A stretch of DNA of 50,921 nt from Bacillota bacterium. Lineage in GTDB: Bacteria > Bacillota > Sulfobacillia > RBS10-35 > JAJYVN01. How positions within the stretch are numbered: position 1 is the first letter of the stretch; every line of letters starts with the position of its first letter. Under the pieces are notes generated by a model. It worked only from the letters and a program-made list of their open reading frames with translations. It was not told the DNA's origin and ran no database searches. The DNA lies in contig JAJZXK010000010.1 of assembly GCA_021806565.1 (NCBI GenBank), positions 1 to 50,921 on the forward strand, in the 5' to 3' direction. Positions 40,341 to 48,768 of this stretch are shown here, one piece after another. The translations under genes were made by a program, and so were the position numbers.

Positions 40341-41192
40341 CTACGCCCCCCCGCCCCAGCGGTCCCACACCAGGCGGCTGATCCGCGGCAGCAGGACCAT
40401 CGCCTCGTTGTCGACGTGGAAGCGGGCGTCGCGGCAGTCCTTGCTCCAGAGGCCGAGGATGTAGTCACCGTTGGGACCGAAAAACAGACCGCAATCGATG
40501 CGGCACCCCTGCCAGGATCCGGACTTGCTCGCCAGGCGCAGGGCCGGCTGCTCACCGGGCAGGCGCGGCGGCGTGATGAGCGCGTAAGGAAGATCCCGCG
40601 TGAGCGCCGAGTTGTATTGCTGGCGCAGCAGCAGATCGATCATCAGCCGGTCCTCGGCCGCGCCCACGCAGCGACCGTGATACAACCGTTCGAAGAGCCC
40701 GCCGAGTTCGGCCGGGGTGGAGCGGCCGAAGCCCTGGGTGTTGGCCCCCGACGCGAAGTCGAGCCGGGCCAGAACCCGGGTCCGCCCCATGCCCTGCCGC
40801 GCGGCTTCGGCGTTGACCGCGTCCACGCCGCCGACCCGGTCGATGACCATGTTCGTGGCCACGTTGTCGGAGACGGCGATCATCAGCGTGAGGGTGTCCC
40901 GCAGCGACAGGCGCAGGCCGGGGGTGAGTTCACGCAGCACCCCGGACCCGAAGACGTGGTGCTGCGGTCCGTAGACCAGCGGCGCGTCCAGGGCGTCGCG
41001 GCCTTCGCGCACCCGGCGTAGCGCGGCCGCCAGGATCAACACCTTGATCGCGCTCGCGGTCTCGAACGACTCGTCCGCGCGCAGGGCCACGGTTTCCCCT
41101 CCGGGCAGGCGGCGACCCCAGACCCCCACCGTCCCGCTGAACCCGGCCGAGGCCGCGGCGATCTCTTCCTCCAACAAGTCCACGATCGTCAC
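40341..41192 (-). CDS. Class A beta-lactamase-fold serine hydrolase
   Basis: This 283-residue protein has the three serine-beta-lactamase motifs: S-x-x-K in ETASAIKVLI (Ser 47, Lys 50), SDN at 108-110 in MIAVSDNVATNMV, and KSG in LASKSGSWQG near residue 221. The omega-loop region reads LARLDFASGANTQGFG and has no Glu-x-x-Leu-Asn motif, so the deacylating Glu of true class A enzymes is missing. No signal peptide is present, so it seems cytoplasmic. It is more likely a peptidase or esterase of the beta-lactamase-related group than a resistance enzyme. It is the last of four tightly spaced minus-strand genes from argF. A GTG at 41192 follows a G-run. Confidence 0.75.
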   Translation of the reverse strand: MTIVDLLEEEIAAASAGFSGTVGVWGRRLPGGETVALRADESFETASAIKVLILAAALRRVREGRDALDAPLVYGPQHHVFGSGVLRELTPGLRLSLRDTLTLMIAVSDNVATNMVIDRVGGVDAVNAEAARQGMGRTRVLARLDFASGANTQGFGRSTPAELGGLFERLYHGRCVGAAEDRLMIDLLLRQQYNSALTRDLPYALITPPRLPGEQPALRLASKSGSWQGCRIDCGLFFGPNGDYILGLWSKDCRDARFHVDNEAMVLLPRISRLVWDRWGGGA

Positions 41193-41257
41193 ACCCCCAG
41201 CGGTTCACCGGCCGTTCCGCCCCGGCGCGCCCGGTCCTGCCGCCGACGGGGCGGGAC

Positions 41258-41812
41258 TCAGCCCACGGACGCGTCTGGTCGCCGCCGCGCCAGCCACAGC
41301 GCCAGCGCCTCGCGGTGGGAGGGAAAGCAGAGTTCCGGCAGGGATCGCGGTTCGAACCAGGCCGCCGCGAGCACGTCGTGTCCCGCAACCGGCTCCTGCG
41401 CCTCGGCTCGGGCGGCGAAGGCCACGATGTACGAGGCAAAGACACCGAGGAGGTCCTCCAACTCTATGACGACCCCGGTCTCCTCGCGCACCTCGCGGCA
41501 GGCGGTCTGCTGCGCGCTCTCCCCCGGATCGGCCAGGCCTCCGGGGAGGCACCAGTTGCCCGCCTGCGGATCGAAGCGCCTGCGCACGCACAGGACGCGG
41601 CCGGCCGGGTCCGCCACCACGGCCCCGGCCGCCGGCCAGGGGTGCTCCCAATACACGAAGCCACAGGCCGGACACGCCCGGCGCGGGCCTCCGTCCAGGT
41701 GCCGCTCGGAGAGCCCCGTCCCGCACAACGGGCAGTGGAGCCAGTCCCGCCCGGGCGGCATGCGCCACAGAACGGATGGTGCCGCATCCCTACCGGCCGC
41801 TTCCGCATCCAA
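41258..41812 (-). CDS. NUDIX hydrolase with N-terminal zinc ribbon
   Basis: This 184-residue protein has a zinc ribbon with CPLCG and, after about 20 residues, CPACGFVYWEHPWP, as in the NADH-pyrophosphatase-like YjhB/NudC group. The Nudix box is GGLADPGESAQQTACREVRE followed by ETGV, a full match. Such enzymes hydrolyse nucleotide diphosphate derivatives. The TTG at 41812 follows AAGGGGGCGG and overlaps the end of the helicase gene by 23 nt; an ATG at 41761 is the alternative start. It is probably cytoplasmic and translated in coupling with the helicase. Confidence 0.78.
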   Translation of the reverse strand: MDAEAAGRDAAPSVLWRMPPGRDWLHCPLCGTGLSERHLDGGPRRACPACGFVYWEHPWPAAGAVVADPAGRVLCVRRRFDPQAGNWCLPGGLADPGESAQQTACREVREETGVVIELEDLLGVFASYIVAFAARAEAQEPVAGHDVLAAAWFEPRSLPELCFPSHREALALWLARRRPDASVG

Positions 41813-43769
41813 CCGCGCCGCCCCCTTGCCGCTGCCGCAGGAAGCGCCGCACGGGCGGCAGGGTGCCGACCCGCCGCGCGCCCTCCGGCAGCACGTCGTC
41901 CAGAAACCCGGGCAGCGTCCTGGCCTCCGGGTCGAACAGGGCCAGCACGCCGGCGTCGCGCTCGGTGCGAATCAGCCGCCCCAGGCCCTGCTTGAGGCGC
42001 AGGGTCATGACCGGCACGTCCACCCCGGCCCGCGCGTCCCCGCCGTCCCGGCGCACCTCCGCCCTGCGGACGTCCAACAGGGGATCGGCGGCGGACCACG
42101 GCAGGCGGGGCACCACCACGGCCGACAGACTCTCGCCGGGCACGTCCACACCCTCCCACAGGCTGTGCGCCACCAGGCATGATCCCACATCGCGGGCGAA
42201 GGCGGCCACCAGCGCCTCCGGCGCCCCGTCCCCTTCCCAGCCCACCCGCATACCGGCGGCTGGCCAGGCCCCGCGCAACTGCCGCATGGCGTCGGCGTCC
42301 GGCACCAGGATCAGGGCGCGTCCGGCGGTTTCACGCGCCAGCGCATCCAGACGCGCGGCGACGGCGGCCCAGAACCCGGAATCCTCCGCAGCCGGCAGGT
42401 CGGTGGGCAGGTAGCAGAGGACCTGACGGGCCAAGCGGAAGGGAACCCCCACCTGCACGGATTGGGCATCCTTCAGCCCCAGGGCCGCGGACGCATACGC
42501 CGCCGAGCCCCCCGACAGCAGGGTCGCCGACGCGAAGACCAGCGGCAGACGCGCCGGCAGGTGCCGCCGCCACCACGGGCCGAGGTCACGCGGCGCGGTC
42601 CACAAGGCGCCGTCCTCCCACCAGGGAACCCACGCCGCGTCGGTCAGCGTGCGTAGCGCCAAGCGCGCCTCGTCGAGTTCGGTCTGGGCCGCCGGCAGAT
42701 GGAGGGCGTACGGCGTCTCCGCCTGCAACCCTTCTTCGATCGCCGCCTCGTCGCCGACGATCCCCAGGATGCGGTCCAGCCGGCGCGTCACCGCCACCAG
42801 TTCCGGAGTCGGACCGACGGCGCGGCGGCCCTCCGAACCGGTCCCGATGGACCGGGCCAGCCGCACCTCGAAGTCGCCGGCAGCCGCGCGTCCGGCATCC
42901 ACGGCTCGCAGGAGGCGCAGCCGCACCCCCTCGCCCTCACAGGCACCCAGGGCAGCGTCCAACAGACGCGGGTGCAACCGCCCTCCCGCCGCGCGTTGCG
43001 CCGCGGCCGCCACGCGGTGCCCCTCGTCGAACACGACCCCCGCCAGCGGGGGCAGGGCCGGCAGGCGGCCCGGCGGGAGCCGCTCGCGGCGAAAGGTGTC
43101 CTCGAAGAAGAGGTCGTGGTCGCACACCACCAGGTCGGCCGACTCCCGGGCCCGCCGGCGCCCTTTCATCAAACGGCAATAGCCGCGCCGCGCGCAGGCG
43201 TCGCAACGGCAGCCGCCGTCCCAGGCCACCTCGCGCCACAGCTCGTCAGGGGTGTCGGGGAAGTCGCCGCGGGCCCCGTGGGCGCTTTCGGCCGCCTGCT
43301 GCAGCAGCCGCGCCCGGCCCCGGCGTCGCTCACGGCGGGCGCCGAACCGCTCCAGCTTGATGTCACAGACGGCGTCCTGCGGGCGGCGCGCCACCGCGCA
43401 GTCGATCCGCAGATCCAGGAGGCGCGACAGGGTGTCGACGTCGCCGCCCGGTCCCGCGAGCTGCTGCTGCAACGCGGTGGTCGCGGTGGCCACCGCGACC
43501 GGCCGGCCGGTCAGCCGGGCATGGCAGACCGCCGGCAACAGGTAGCCGAAGGTCTTGCCCGTGCCGGACCCGGCCTCCGCCAGCAGGGTCGAGCCCCCGG
43601 CCAGGGCCGCGCCGACCCGGAAGGCGAAGTGGATCTGTTCCTCGCGGACCGCATAACCGGCCGCGGGCAGGCGGTCGTAGAACACCTCGCCGATCCAGAC
43701 GGATAGACGCCGCCGGTAGTCGGCCGCGTCGCTGAAGCGAAAGGGCAGGCGCGTCCAGGAAATCGACAC
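41790..43769 (-). CDS. DinG/XPD-like ATP-dependent DNA helicase
   Basis: This 659-residue superfamily 2 helicase has Walker A as LLAEAGSGTGKTFGYLLPAV, a Walker B DEGH in VVFDEGHRVAAAA, the Fe-S cluster domain with DGGCRCDACARRGYC and an earlier Cys in DAVCDIK, and motif VI QGLGRLIRTERDAGVL. DinG and XPD relatives unwind DNA 5' to 3' and need a 4Fe-4S cluster. It lacks an exonuclease domain, so it is like the DinG/YoaA group. A GTG start lies 26 nt after the argF stop. The role in repair or replication restart is inferred from the family. Confidence 0.8.
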   Translation of the reverse strand: MSISWTRLPFRFSDAADYRRRLSVWIGEVFYDRLPAAGYAVREEQIHFAFRVGAALAGGSTLLAEAGSGTGKTFGYLLPAVCHARLTGRPVAVATATTALQQQLAGPGGDVDTLSRLLDLRIDCAVARRPQDAVCDIKLERFGARRERRRGRARLLQQAAESAHGARGDFPDTPDELWREVAWDGGCRCDACARRGYCRLMKGRRRARESADLVVCDHDLFFEDTFRRERLPPGRLPALPPLAGVVFDEGHRVAAAAQRAAGGRLHPRLLDAALGACEGEGVRLRLLRAVDAGRAAAGDFEVRLARSIGTGSEGRRAVGPTPELVAVTRRLDRILGIVGDEAAIEEGLQAETPYALHLPAAQTELDEARLALRTLTDAAWVPWWEDGALWTAPRDLGPWWRRHLPARLPLVFASATLLSGGSAAYASAALGLKDAQSVQVGVPFRLARQVLCYLPTDLPAAEDSGFWAAVAARLDALARETAGRALILVPDADAMRQLRGAWPAAGMRVGWEGDGAPEALVAAFARDVGSCLVAHSLWEGVDVPGESLSAVVVPRLPWSAADPLLDVRRAEVRRDGGDARAGVDVPVMTLRLKQGLGRLIRTERDAGVLALFDPEARTLPGFLDDVLPEGARRVGTLPPVRRFLRQRQGGGAVGCGSGR

Positions 43770-43795
43770 GGCATGGCCCCCGACCCGGCCCCTGG

Positions 43796-44758
43796 TCAGA
43801 CGACGGAGGCCAACAGGGCTTTGGCGGCATGCAGGCGGTTACCCGCCTGGGTGAAGACGACGGAGGCGGGGCCGTCCATCACGGCGTCGGTGACCTCCTC
43901 GCCGCGGTGGGCGGGCAGATCGTGCATGAAGACGGCGTGCGGCGCCGCCAGCGCCATCAGCCCCTCATCCACCCGATAGGGCTCCAGCGCCCGCCGGCGG
44001 GCGTCCGCCCCGGACTCGAAGCCCATGCTGACCCAGGTGTCGGTGTAGACCGCATCTACCCCAGACACCGCCTCGCGCGCGTCCGCGAGCACGTGGATCG
44101 CGCCGCCGGTGGCGCGCGCGTCGGCGCGGGCCGCCGACAGCACCTCCTCCGCCGGCTGATACTGCGCCGGTCCCGCGACGCGCAGTTCGAAGCCGCACTT
44201 GGCGGCCGCGAAGCACAGCGAGTGGCAGACGTTGCTGCCATCGCCCACGTAGGACACCTTCAATCCCGCCAGCCGGCCGAAGCGCTCGCGCAACGTGAGC
44301 ACGTCGGCCAGGGCCTGCGACGGGTGCAGCAGGTCCGTGAGGCCGTTGATGACCGGCACACTCGCGGCGGCGGCGAGTTCCTCGACGTCGCGGTGCCCGA
44401 AGGCGCGGATGACCACCGCATCCACCAGTTGGCTCAGGACGCGGCCGGTGTCCCCGATCGTCTCACCGCGCGCCAGTTGCATCTCGCCGCCCTGGAGGCA
44501 GACCGGGTGGCCACCCAACGCGGCCACCGCCACCTCGAAGGCCACCCGGGTCCGCGTGGAGGGCTTGAGAAAGAGCAGGGCGACGCTGCGCCCCGCCAGC
44601 GGTTTGCTGCGCGCGTTCCGCCCGGCCTGCTTCCAGGCGAGGGCGGACTCCACCAGTGCGGTCACCTCCGCCGGGGTGAAATCGTGCAGGGTGAGGACGT
44701 CGCGCCCGCACAGGTCCGGTCCCTCGAGGGCCGGGACCTTCGAGCCGAGTACCGCCAT
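43796..44758 (-). CDS. argF: Ornithine carbamoyltransferase
   Basis: This 320-residue enzyme makes citrulline from ornithine and carbamoyl phosphate in arginine synthesis. It has the carbamoyl-phosphate loop FLKPSTRTRVAFEVAVAALG, HPSQALADVLTLRERFG, and the ornithine region VYTDTWVSMGFESG. The motif that is His-Cys-Leu-Pro in most OTCases reads FMHDLPAHRGEEV here, with Asp for the Cys. The ATG at 44758 follows GGAGGTG at 6 nt, which decides it over a longer frame to 44845. A good sigma-A promoter lies about 100 bp upstream. It heads a minus-strand run with the DinG-like helicase, NUDIX and serine-hydrolase genes. Confidence 0.88.
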   Translation of the reverse strand: MAVLGSKVPALEGPDLCGRDVLTLHDFTPAEVTALVESALAWKQAGRNARSKPLAGRSVALLFLKPSTRTRVAFEVAVAALGGHPVCLQGGEMQLARGETIGDTGRVLSQLVDAVVIRAFGHRDVEELAAAASVPVINGLTDLLHPSQALADVLTLRERFGRLAGLKVSYVGDGSNVCHSLCFAAAKCGFELRVAGPAQYQPAEEVLSAARADARATGGAIHVLADAREAVSGVDAVYTDTWVSMGFESGADARRRALEPYRVDEGLMALAAPHAVFMHDLPAHRGEEVTDAVMDGPASVVFTQAGNRLHAAKALLASVV

Positions 44759-44853
44759 GGGCTGCACCTCCGGGGAACGACCCCAGCCCAGTGCGCGAAC
44801 ACCCGCACTGGCGGGAGATTCCGCATCATCGCCGGGCTGTAGCAAGTTGCATA

Positions 44854-44881
44854 ATTATACTGTCAGCGGCCCCGGCGTCAA
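44854..44881 (-). promoter_or_regulatory. Sigma-A promoter of argF, with a possible ArgR site
   Basis: TTGACG (44881-44876) and a perfect TATAAT (44859-44854) are separated by 16 bp on the minus strand. The -10 lies inside a small AT-rich palindrome (GCATAATTATAC read on the plus strand) that resembles a half ARG box. Arginine repression by an ArgR/AhrC protein is therefore possible. Confidence 0.65.
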
Positions 44882-45071
44882 CCGCCCCTGCGGCAGGGAT
44901 GCCTCCGGCCGGCCACGGTCGTGGCTCCGGGGCGCTGGTGCGGTACTGCGGACCGCCGCACCACCGCGGAGCCCGCGCCGCGGGACCCGGCAGGACCGCG
45001 GGGCGGCGGACCGAAGCTGTGCGCGACCGACGGGCCCGCGCCGCGGTCCGGGAAGGGGACGTGTCTGGTCC

Positions 45072-46418
45072 ATGTACCAGAAGCTGCTCATCGCCAACCG
45101 CGGGGAGATCGCGGTGCGGGTGATCCGCGCCTGCCGCGAGTTGGGGATCCGCAGCGTGGCGGTATATTCGGAAGCGGACCGCGAATCGCTCCACGTCCGC
45201 CTCGCGGATGAGGCCCAGCCGATCGGGCCGGCGCCCGCCGCGCAGAGCTATCTCAACGTACCCGCCATCCTGCAGGCGGCGGCGCGCAGCCGGGTCGAGG
45301 CGATCCACCCCGGCTACGGCTTCCTGTCCGAAAACGCGCATTTCGCTGCCGTCTGCAAGACATGGGGCCTGGATTTCGTCGGCCCCGAGCCGGACACCAT
45401 CGAACGCATGGGCAGCAAGACGGCGGCGCGCCAGCGCATGCAGCAGGCTGGCGTGCCGATCATCCCCGGCACCCCGGGACCGTGCGGCCTGGAGGAGGCC
45501 CTGGCCGCGGCGGAACAGATCGGCTACCCCGTGCTGGTCAAGGCGGCGGCCGGCGGTGGTGGCCGCGGGATCCGCGTGGCCCGGTCCGCCGAAGAACTGA
45601 CCAAGGTGTTCACGGCCGCCGGCCGCGAGGCCTCGGCCTCCTTCGCCAACGCGGAACTGTATCTGGAGCGTTACCTGGAGGCGCCGCGCCACGTCGAGTT
45701 CCAGGTCCTGGCCGACCGGCATGGCAACGTCCTGCACCTGTTCGAGCGCGATTCGTCCATCCAGCGCCGGCGCCAAAAGGTGCTCGAGGAGGCTCCGAGC
45801 CCGCTGTTGACGCCGGAGTTGCGGGCCCAGATGGCCGCCGCCGCCGTCGAGGCCGCCCGCGCGGTGCACTACGTCGGCGCCGGCACGATCGAGTTCCTGG
45901 TCGACGCCCGGGGCCGCTTCTATTTCATCGAGATGAACACCCGCATCCAGGTGGAGCACCCGGCCACGGAGTGGATCACCGGCTTCGACCTGGTGAAAGA
46001 GCAGATCCGCATCGCGGCGGGTGAGCCCGTCTCCATCACGCAGGCGGACCTGGCGATCCGGGGCTGGTCCGTGGAGTGCCGCATCAACGCGGAGAACCCG
46101 GACGAGCGCTTCACGCCCACCCCCGGGACGGTCACCCGCTGGCGGCCGCCGTCGGGTCCGTGGGTGCGCGTCGATGAGGGCACCTACAGCGGCGACACCA
46201 TCACGCCCTACTACGACTCGTTGCTGTGCAAGGTCGTGACCTGGGGCCGCGACCGCCCGGAGGCGGTGGCGCGCATGGCCCGCGCCCTGGCGGAGTTCGA
46301 AGTGGAGGGCATCCACACGACCATCGGCATGCACCGCCGGCTGATGGCCCATCCGGACTTCCTTGCCGGCGACTACCACACGAGTTGGCTGGAGCAGGTG
46401 TTCATGGGTCAGGCTTAG
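45072..46418 (+). CDS. accC: Biotin carboxylase subunit (AccC-like)
   Basis: This 448-residue ATP-grasp enzyme carboxylates biotin on a carrier protein, using bicarbonate. It opens YQKLLIANRGEIAVRVIRAC and has PGYGFLSENAHFAAVC, the Gly-rich loop AAAGGGGRGIRVA, RHVEFQVLADRHGNVLHL and the catalytic EMNTRIQVEHPATEWITG region. The length fits a stand-alone AccC. No accB or carboxyltransferase gene lies beside it; acetyl-CoA, propionyl-CoA or another acyl-CoA carboxylase could be its partner. The ATG at 45072 follows GGAAGGGGAC at 11 nt, somewhat long. It is divergent from argF. Confidence 0.85.
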   Translation: MYQKLLIANRGEIAVRVIRACRELGIRSVAVYSEADRESLHVRLADEAQPIGPAPAAQSYLNVPAILQAAARSRVEAIHPGYGFLSENAHFAAVCKTWGLDFVGPEPDTIERMGSKTAARQRMQQAGVPIIPGTPGPCGLEEALAAAEQIGYPVLVKAAAGGGGRGIRVARSAEELTKVFTAAGREASASFANAELYLERYLEAPRHVEFQVLADRHGNVLHLFERDSSIQRRRQKVLEEAPSPLLTPELRAQMAAAAVEAARAVHYVGAGTIEFLVDARGRFYFIEMNTRIQVEHPATEWITGFDLVKEQIRIAAGEPVSITQADLAIRGWSVECRINAENPDERFTPTPGTVTRWRPPSGPWVRVDEGTYSGDTITPYYDSLLCKVVTWGRDRPEAVARMARALAEFEVEGIHTTIGMHRRLMAHPDFLAGDYHTSWLEQVFMGQA

Positions 46419-46522
46419 CCCGGGACAGGACCGCCGCCGCTGCGAGCGGCGTTCTGCGGCCCGGCGCTCCGATGCGGTGGGGATGCATGCCGTCGCAAGC
46501 GGTTGCAGGGGGAGGGCGCGGG

Positions 46523-47296
46523 ATGGGCGGGGTGGTCGACAGCTTCCGACTGGATGGCCGGGTGGCGCTGATCACAGGCGGATCACGCGGTTTCGGGCGC
46601 GTGATCGCGGAGGCGTACGCCGAAGCGGGCGCGGACGTGGTGCTGTGCAGCCGCCAGGGGGCGGCGGTCGAGCGGGTTGCGGCGGAGATCGGCGACGCGA
46701 CCAAACGCACGGTGCGCGGTGTGGAGGCGGACGTCTCCGATCCCGCCGCGGTCGACCGGGTCGTCGGCATGGTGCTGGACACCTGGGGACACATCGACAT
46801 CCTCGTCAACAACGCGGGGGTCAACGTCCGCCGCCCGGTCGAAGAGATGAGCGACGAGGACTGGCGCACCGTGGTCGGTACGAACCTCGACGGCGTCTTC
46901 TACTGCTGCCGGGCGGTGTCTCGCCCGATGAAGGAGCGGCGTTTCGGCCGCGTGCTCAACATCTCCTCGATGATGGCCACGGCATCCCTGCCCGGCCGCA
47001 CCCCATACACCGCGGCCAAGGCCGGCGTCACCGCACTCACGCGCACCCTGGCCCTGGAGTGGGCACCGCACGGCATCACGGTCAACAGCCTCTGCCCCGG
47101 GCCCTTTCTTACCGAGATGAATCAGCCGGTCGTGCAAAATCCGGAGCAGTTCGACTTCTTCCGCTCCCGCGTGCCGCTGGGCCGCTGGGGAAACCCTCCG
47201 GAGATCGCCGGGCCGGCCCTGTTTCTGGTCTCCGACGCCGCGAGTTTCATCACGGGCGCGACGCTGTATGTGGATGGGGGCTGGACGGCACAGTGA
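46523..47296 (+). CDS. SDR family oxidoreductase
   Basis: This 257-residue short-chain dehydrogenase has the cofactor motif LITGGSRGFGRVIAEAYAEA, the NNAG motif in IDILVNNAGVNV, the catalytic Ser in NISSMMATAS and Tyr-x-x-x-Lys in TPYTAAKAGVTALT. The ending ITGATLYVDGGWTAQ is typical of classical SDRs. It is close in style to gluconate-5-dehydrogenase and 3-oxoacyl-ACP reductase; context does not settle which. The ATG at 46523 follows GGAGGG at 7 nt. Its last 47 bp overlap the end of cwlD on the other strand. Confidence 0.83.
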   Translation: MGGVVDSFRLDGRVALITGGSRGFGRVIAEAYAEAGADVVLCSRQGAAVERVAAEIGDATKRTVRGVEADVSDPAAVDRVVGMVLDTWGHIDILVNNAGVNVRRPVEEMSDEDWRTVVGTNLDGVFYCCRAVSRPMKERRFGRVLNISSMMATASLPGRTPYTAAKAGVTALTRTLALEWAPHGITVNSLCPGPFLTEMNQPVVQNPEQFDFFRSRVPLGRWGNPPEIAGPALFLVSDAASFITGATLYVDGGWTAQ

Positions 47297-48017
47297 CGCC
47301 GCCGCGCGCCGCGCTGGGCAGACGGGCACACCAGTAGGCCAGGCCCGCGTAGATCGCGTAGGCGACCCGCTCCTGATAGTCGGGTTGGGTCAGCAGCCGC
47401 GCCTCTTCGGGGTTGGAAAGAAAGCCGATCTCCACCGTCGCCGCCGGCATGGCGGTGTGGTTGAGGAAGTAATGGTCGATGTGTTCGGAGACGACGCGGC
47501 GCGTTCCGCCGACCACCCGGGCCAACTGGGTCTGCAGGAGCACGGCGAGCTCCTTGCCCTGCGGGAAACGCTGGGCGTTATAGAAGACCTGGGCGCCGCG
47601 CTCGCTCGGGCTGGAGAAATGGTTGGCGTGGATGCTCACCGCGACGTCGGCTTGGGCCGCATTGATGTCCAGGACCCGCTGGCGCAGGTGGAAGCGCCGT
47701 CGCTCCACCGGACCCTGGCTGGTCGTGCCGGTGGCCGGGGCATCACCGGCACGGGTCAGCACCACGACCGCCCCTGCGCGCTCCAGCATCGCCGCCAGCC
47801 GTTCGCTCACGCCCCAGACGACGCTGTCTTCGGTCAGGCCGTTGGGCCCCATCGCCCCTGGATCGATGCCGCCGTGGCCCGGGTCGATCGCCACGACTCG
47901 GCCACGCAGAGTGTGCGCTGCCGCAGCGAGGCCCAGCGCCGCCCGCACCCGCGTGCCGGTCCACAGGCCGAACGATAGCAGGGCCGCGACGGTCACCGCC
48001 ACGGCCAACCGCCGCAT
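47250..48017 (-). CDS. cwlD: N-acetylmuramoyl-L-alanine amidase CwlD
   Basis: This protein of about 255 residues cleaves the amide between muramic acid and the stem peptide. In sporulating Bacillota, CwlD makes muramic-delta-lactam in the spore cortex. It has one N-terminal membrane or signal helix (LAVAVTVAALLSFGLWTG), then VVAIDPGHGGIDPGAMGPNG with the zinc His and Glu region, DVAVSIHANHFSSP and AATVEIGFLSNPEEARLL holding the catalytic Glu. The position downstream of rplM-rpsI matches Bacillus subtilis. The ATG at 48017 begins just before the helix; a GTG at 48104 is an upstream alternative. The 3' end overlaps the convergent SDR gene. Confidence 0.82.
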   Translation of the reverse strand: MRRLAVAVTVAALLSFGLWTGTRVRAALGLAAAAHTLRGRVVAIDPGHGGIDPGAMGPNGLTEDSVVWGVSERLAAMLERAGAVVVLTRAGDAPATGTTSQGPVERRRFHLRQRVLDINAAQADVAVSIHANHFSSPSERGAQVFYNAQRFPQGKELAVLLQTQLARVVGGTRRVVSEHIDHYFLNHTAMPAATVEIGFLSNPEEARLLTQPDYQERVAYAIYAGLAYWCARLPSAARGGVTVPSSPHPHTASRP

Positions 48018-48140
48018 CCACACCGCCCCGCTGAGGGTCGCGACCACCCGCACGTTGCGCACCCCGACACCCCATGGCCGCGGGGAAAACGTCCCGCACC
48101 GCACCTGCTATGCGGGGCGGCCGGGCGCCATGCGCGCGCG

Positions 48141-48692
48141 TCAGGCCTCGTCCCAGACCCAGCGGGTGAGTTCCGCCAAGCGCCGGCGGGGACGCAGCGG
48201 CGGGACCTCCGCCGGCCAGCCGAGGGCCAGCACGGCGGCCAGGTCGTCTCCCCCGGGCGCCCGCACCAGGCGCCGCACCGCCGGGTCGGAAAGCAGCGGC
48301 CCGCCGAGCCACGTGCCGGCCCAGCCCTCATCCCAGGCGCACAGCAGCAGGTTTTGCACCGCCGCCGCCACGGCAAGGCGGTCGGCCGCGCCGGTCCGCG
48401 CGTCGGGCGCCTCCGCCTGCCATACCGCCACGGCCGCCGCCGCCTGCTGAAGGGGCCCGGCCGCGTCCTGGCCGGGATCCGGGGGCTGCCGCGCCTCAAG
48501 AGTAGAGGAAAGCGCGGCCAGTTCGCGCAGGGCCGCACCGCCCAGGACGGCGAACCGCCATGGTTGGGTCAGTCCGTGGTTGGGCGCCCAAACGGCGGCC
48601 TCCAGGCAGCGCGCCACCGCCTCGCGCGGCAGCGGCCGCGGCTCGAAGGCGCGCACGCTGCGGCGGCTGCGGATCAGATCGTAGGCATTCAC
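48141..48692 (-). CDS. Nitroreductase family protein
   Basis: This 183-residue FMN-dependent oxidoreductase has the first FMN-binding segment as YDLIRSRRSVRAFEPRPLP, followed by WAPNHGLTQPWRFAVL. A helix with AAAVQNLLLCAWDEGWAGTW and a C-terminal VLALGWPAE region fit the dimeric Nfsb/YdjA-like fold. The acceptor is unknown. The GTG at 48692 follows GGAGG at 9 nt and excludes the upstream open frame, which runs through the rpsI terminator. It sits between rpsI and cwlD, where B. subtilis has ybaJ. Confidence 0.78.
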   Translation of the reverse strand: MNAYDLIRSRRSVRAFEPRPLPREAVARCLEAAVWAPNHGLTQPWRFAVLGGAALRELAALSSTLEARQPPDPGQDAAGPLQQAAAAVAVWQAEAPDARTGAADRLAVAAAVQNLLLCAWDEGWAGTWLGGPLLSDPAVRRLVRAPGGDDLAAVLALGWPAEVPPLRPRRRLAELTRWVWDEA

Positions 48693-48711
48693 GCCGAAAG
48701 CCTCCGTAACC

Positions 48712-48743
48712 CAAAATGGGCCCCGGGCTGTACGCCCCGGGCC
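48712..48743 (-). terminator. Intrinsic terminator after rpsI
   Basis: On the minus strand GGGCCCGGGGC and GCCCGGGGCCC form a 10-of-11 bp stem with a 4-5-nt loop, followed directly by ATTTTG. It lies 25 nt after the rpsI stop and just before the nitroreductase ribosome binding site. Confidence 0.7.
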
Positions 48744-48768
48744 CACCCGGCTCCCCGCGGCCGCGCGA

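Noticed and set aside
40341-41192. Beta-lactamase antibiotic-resistance gene
   Set aside because: No Glu-x-x-Leu-Asn omega-loop motif and no export signal, so a resistance role is not supported.
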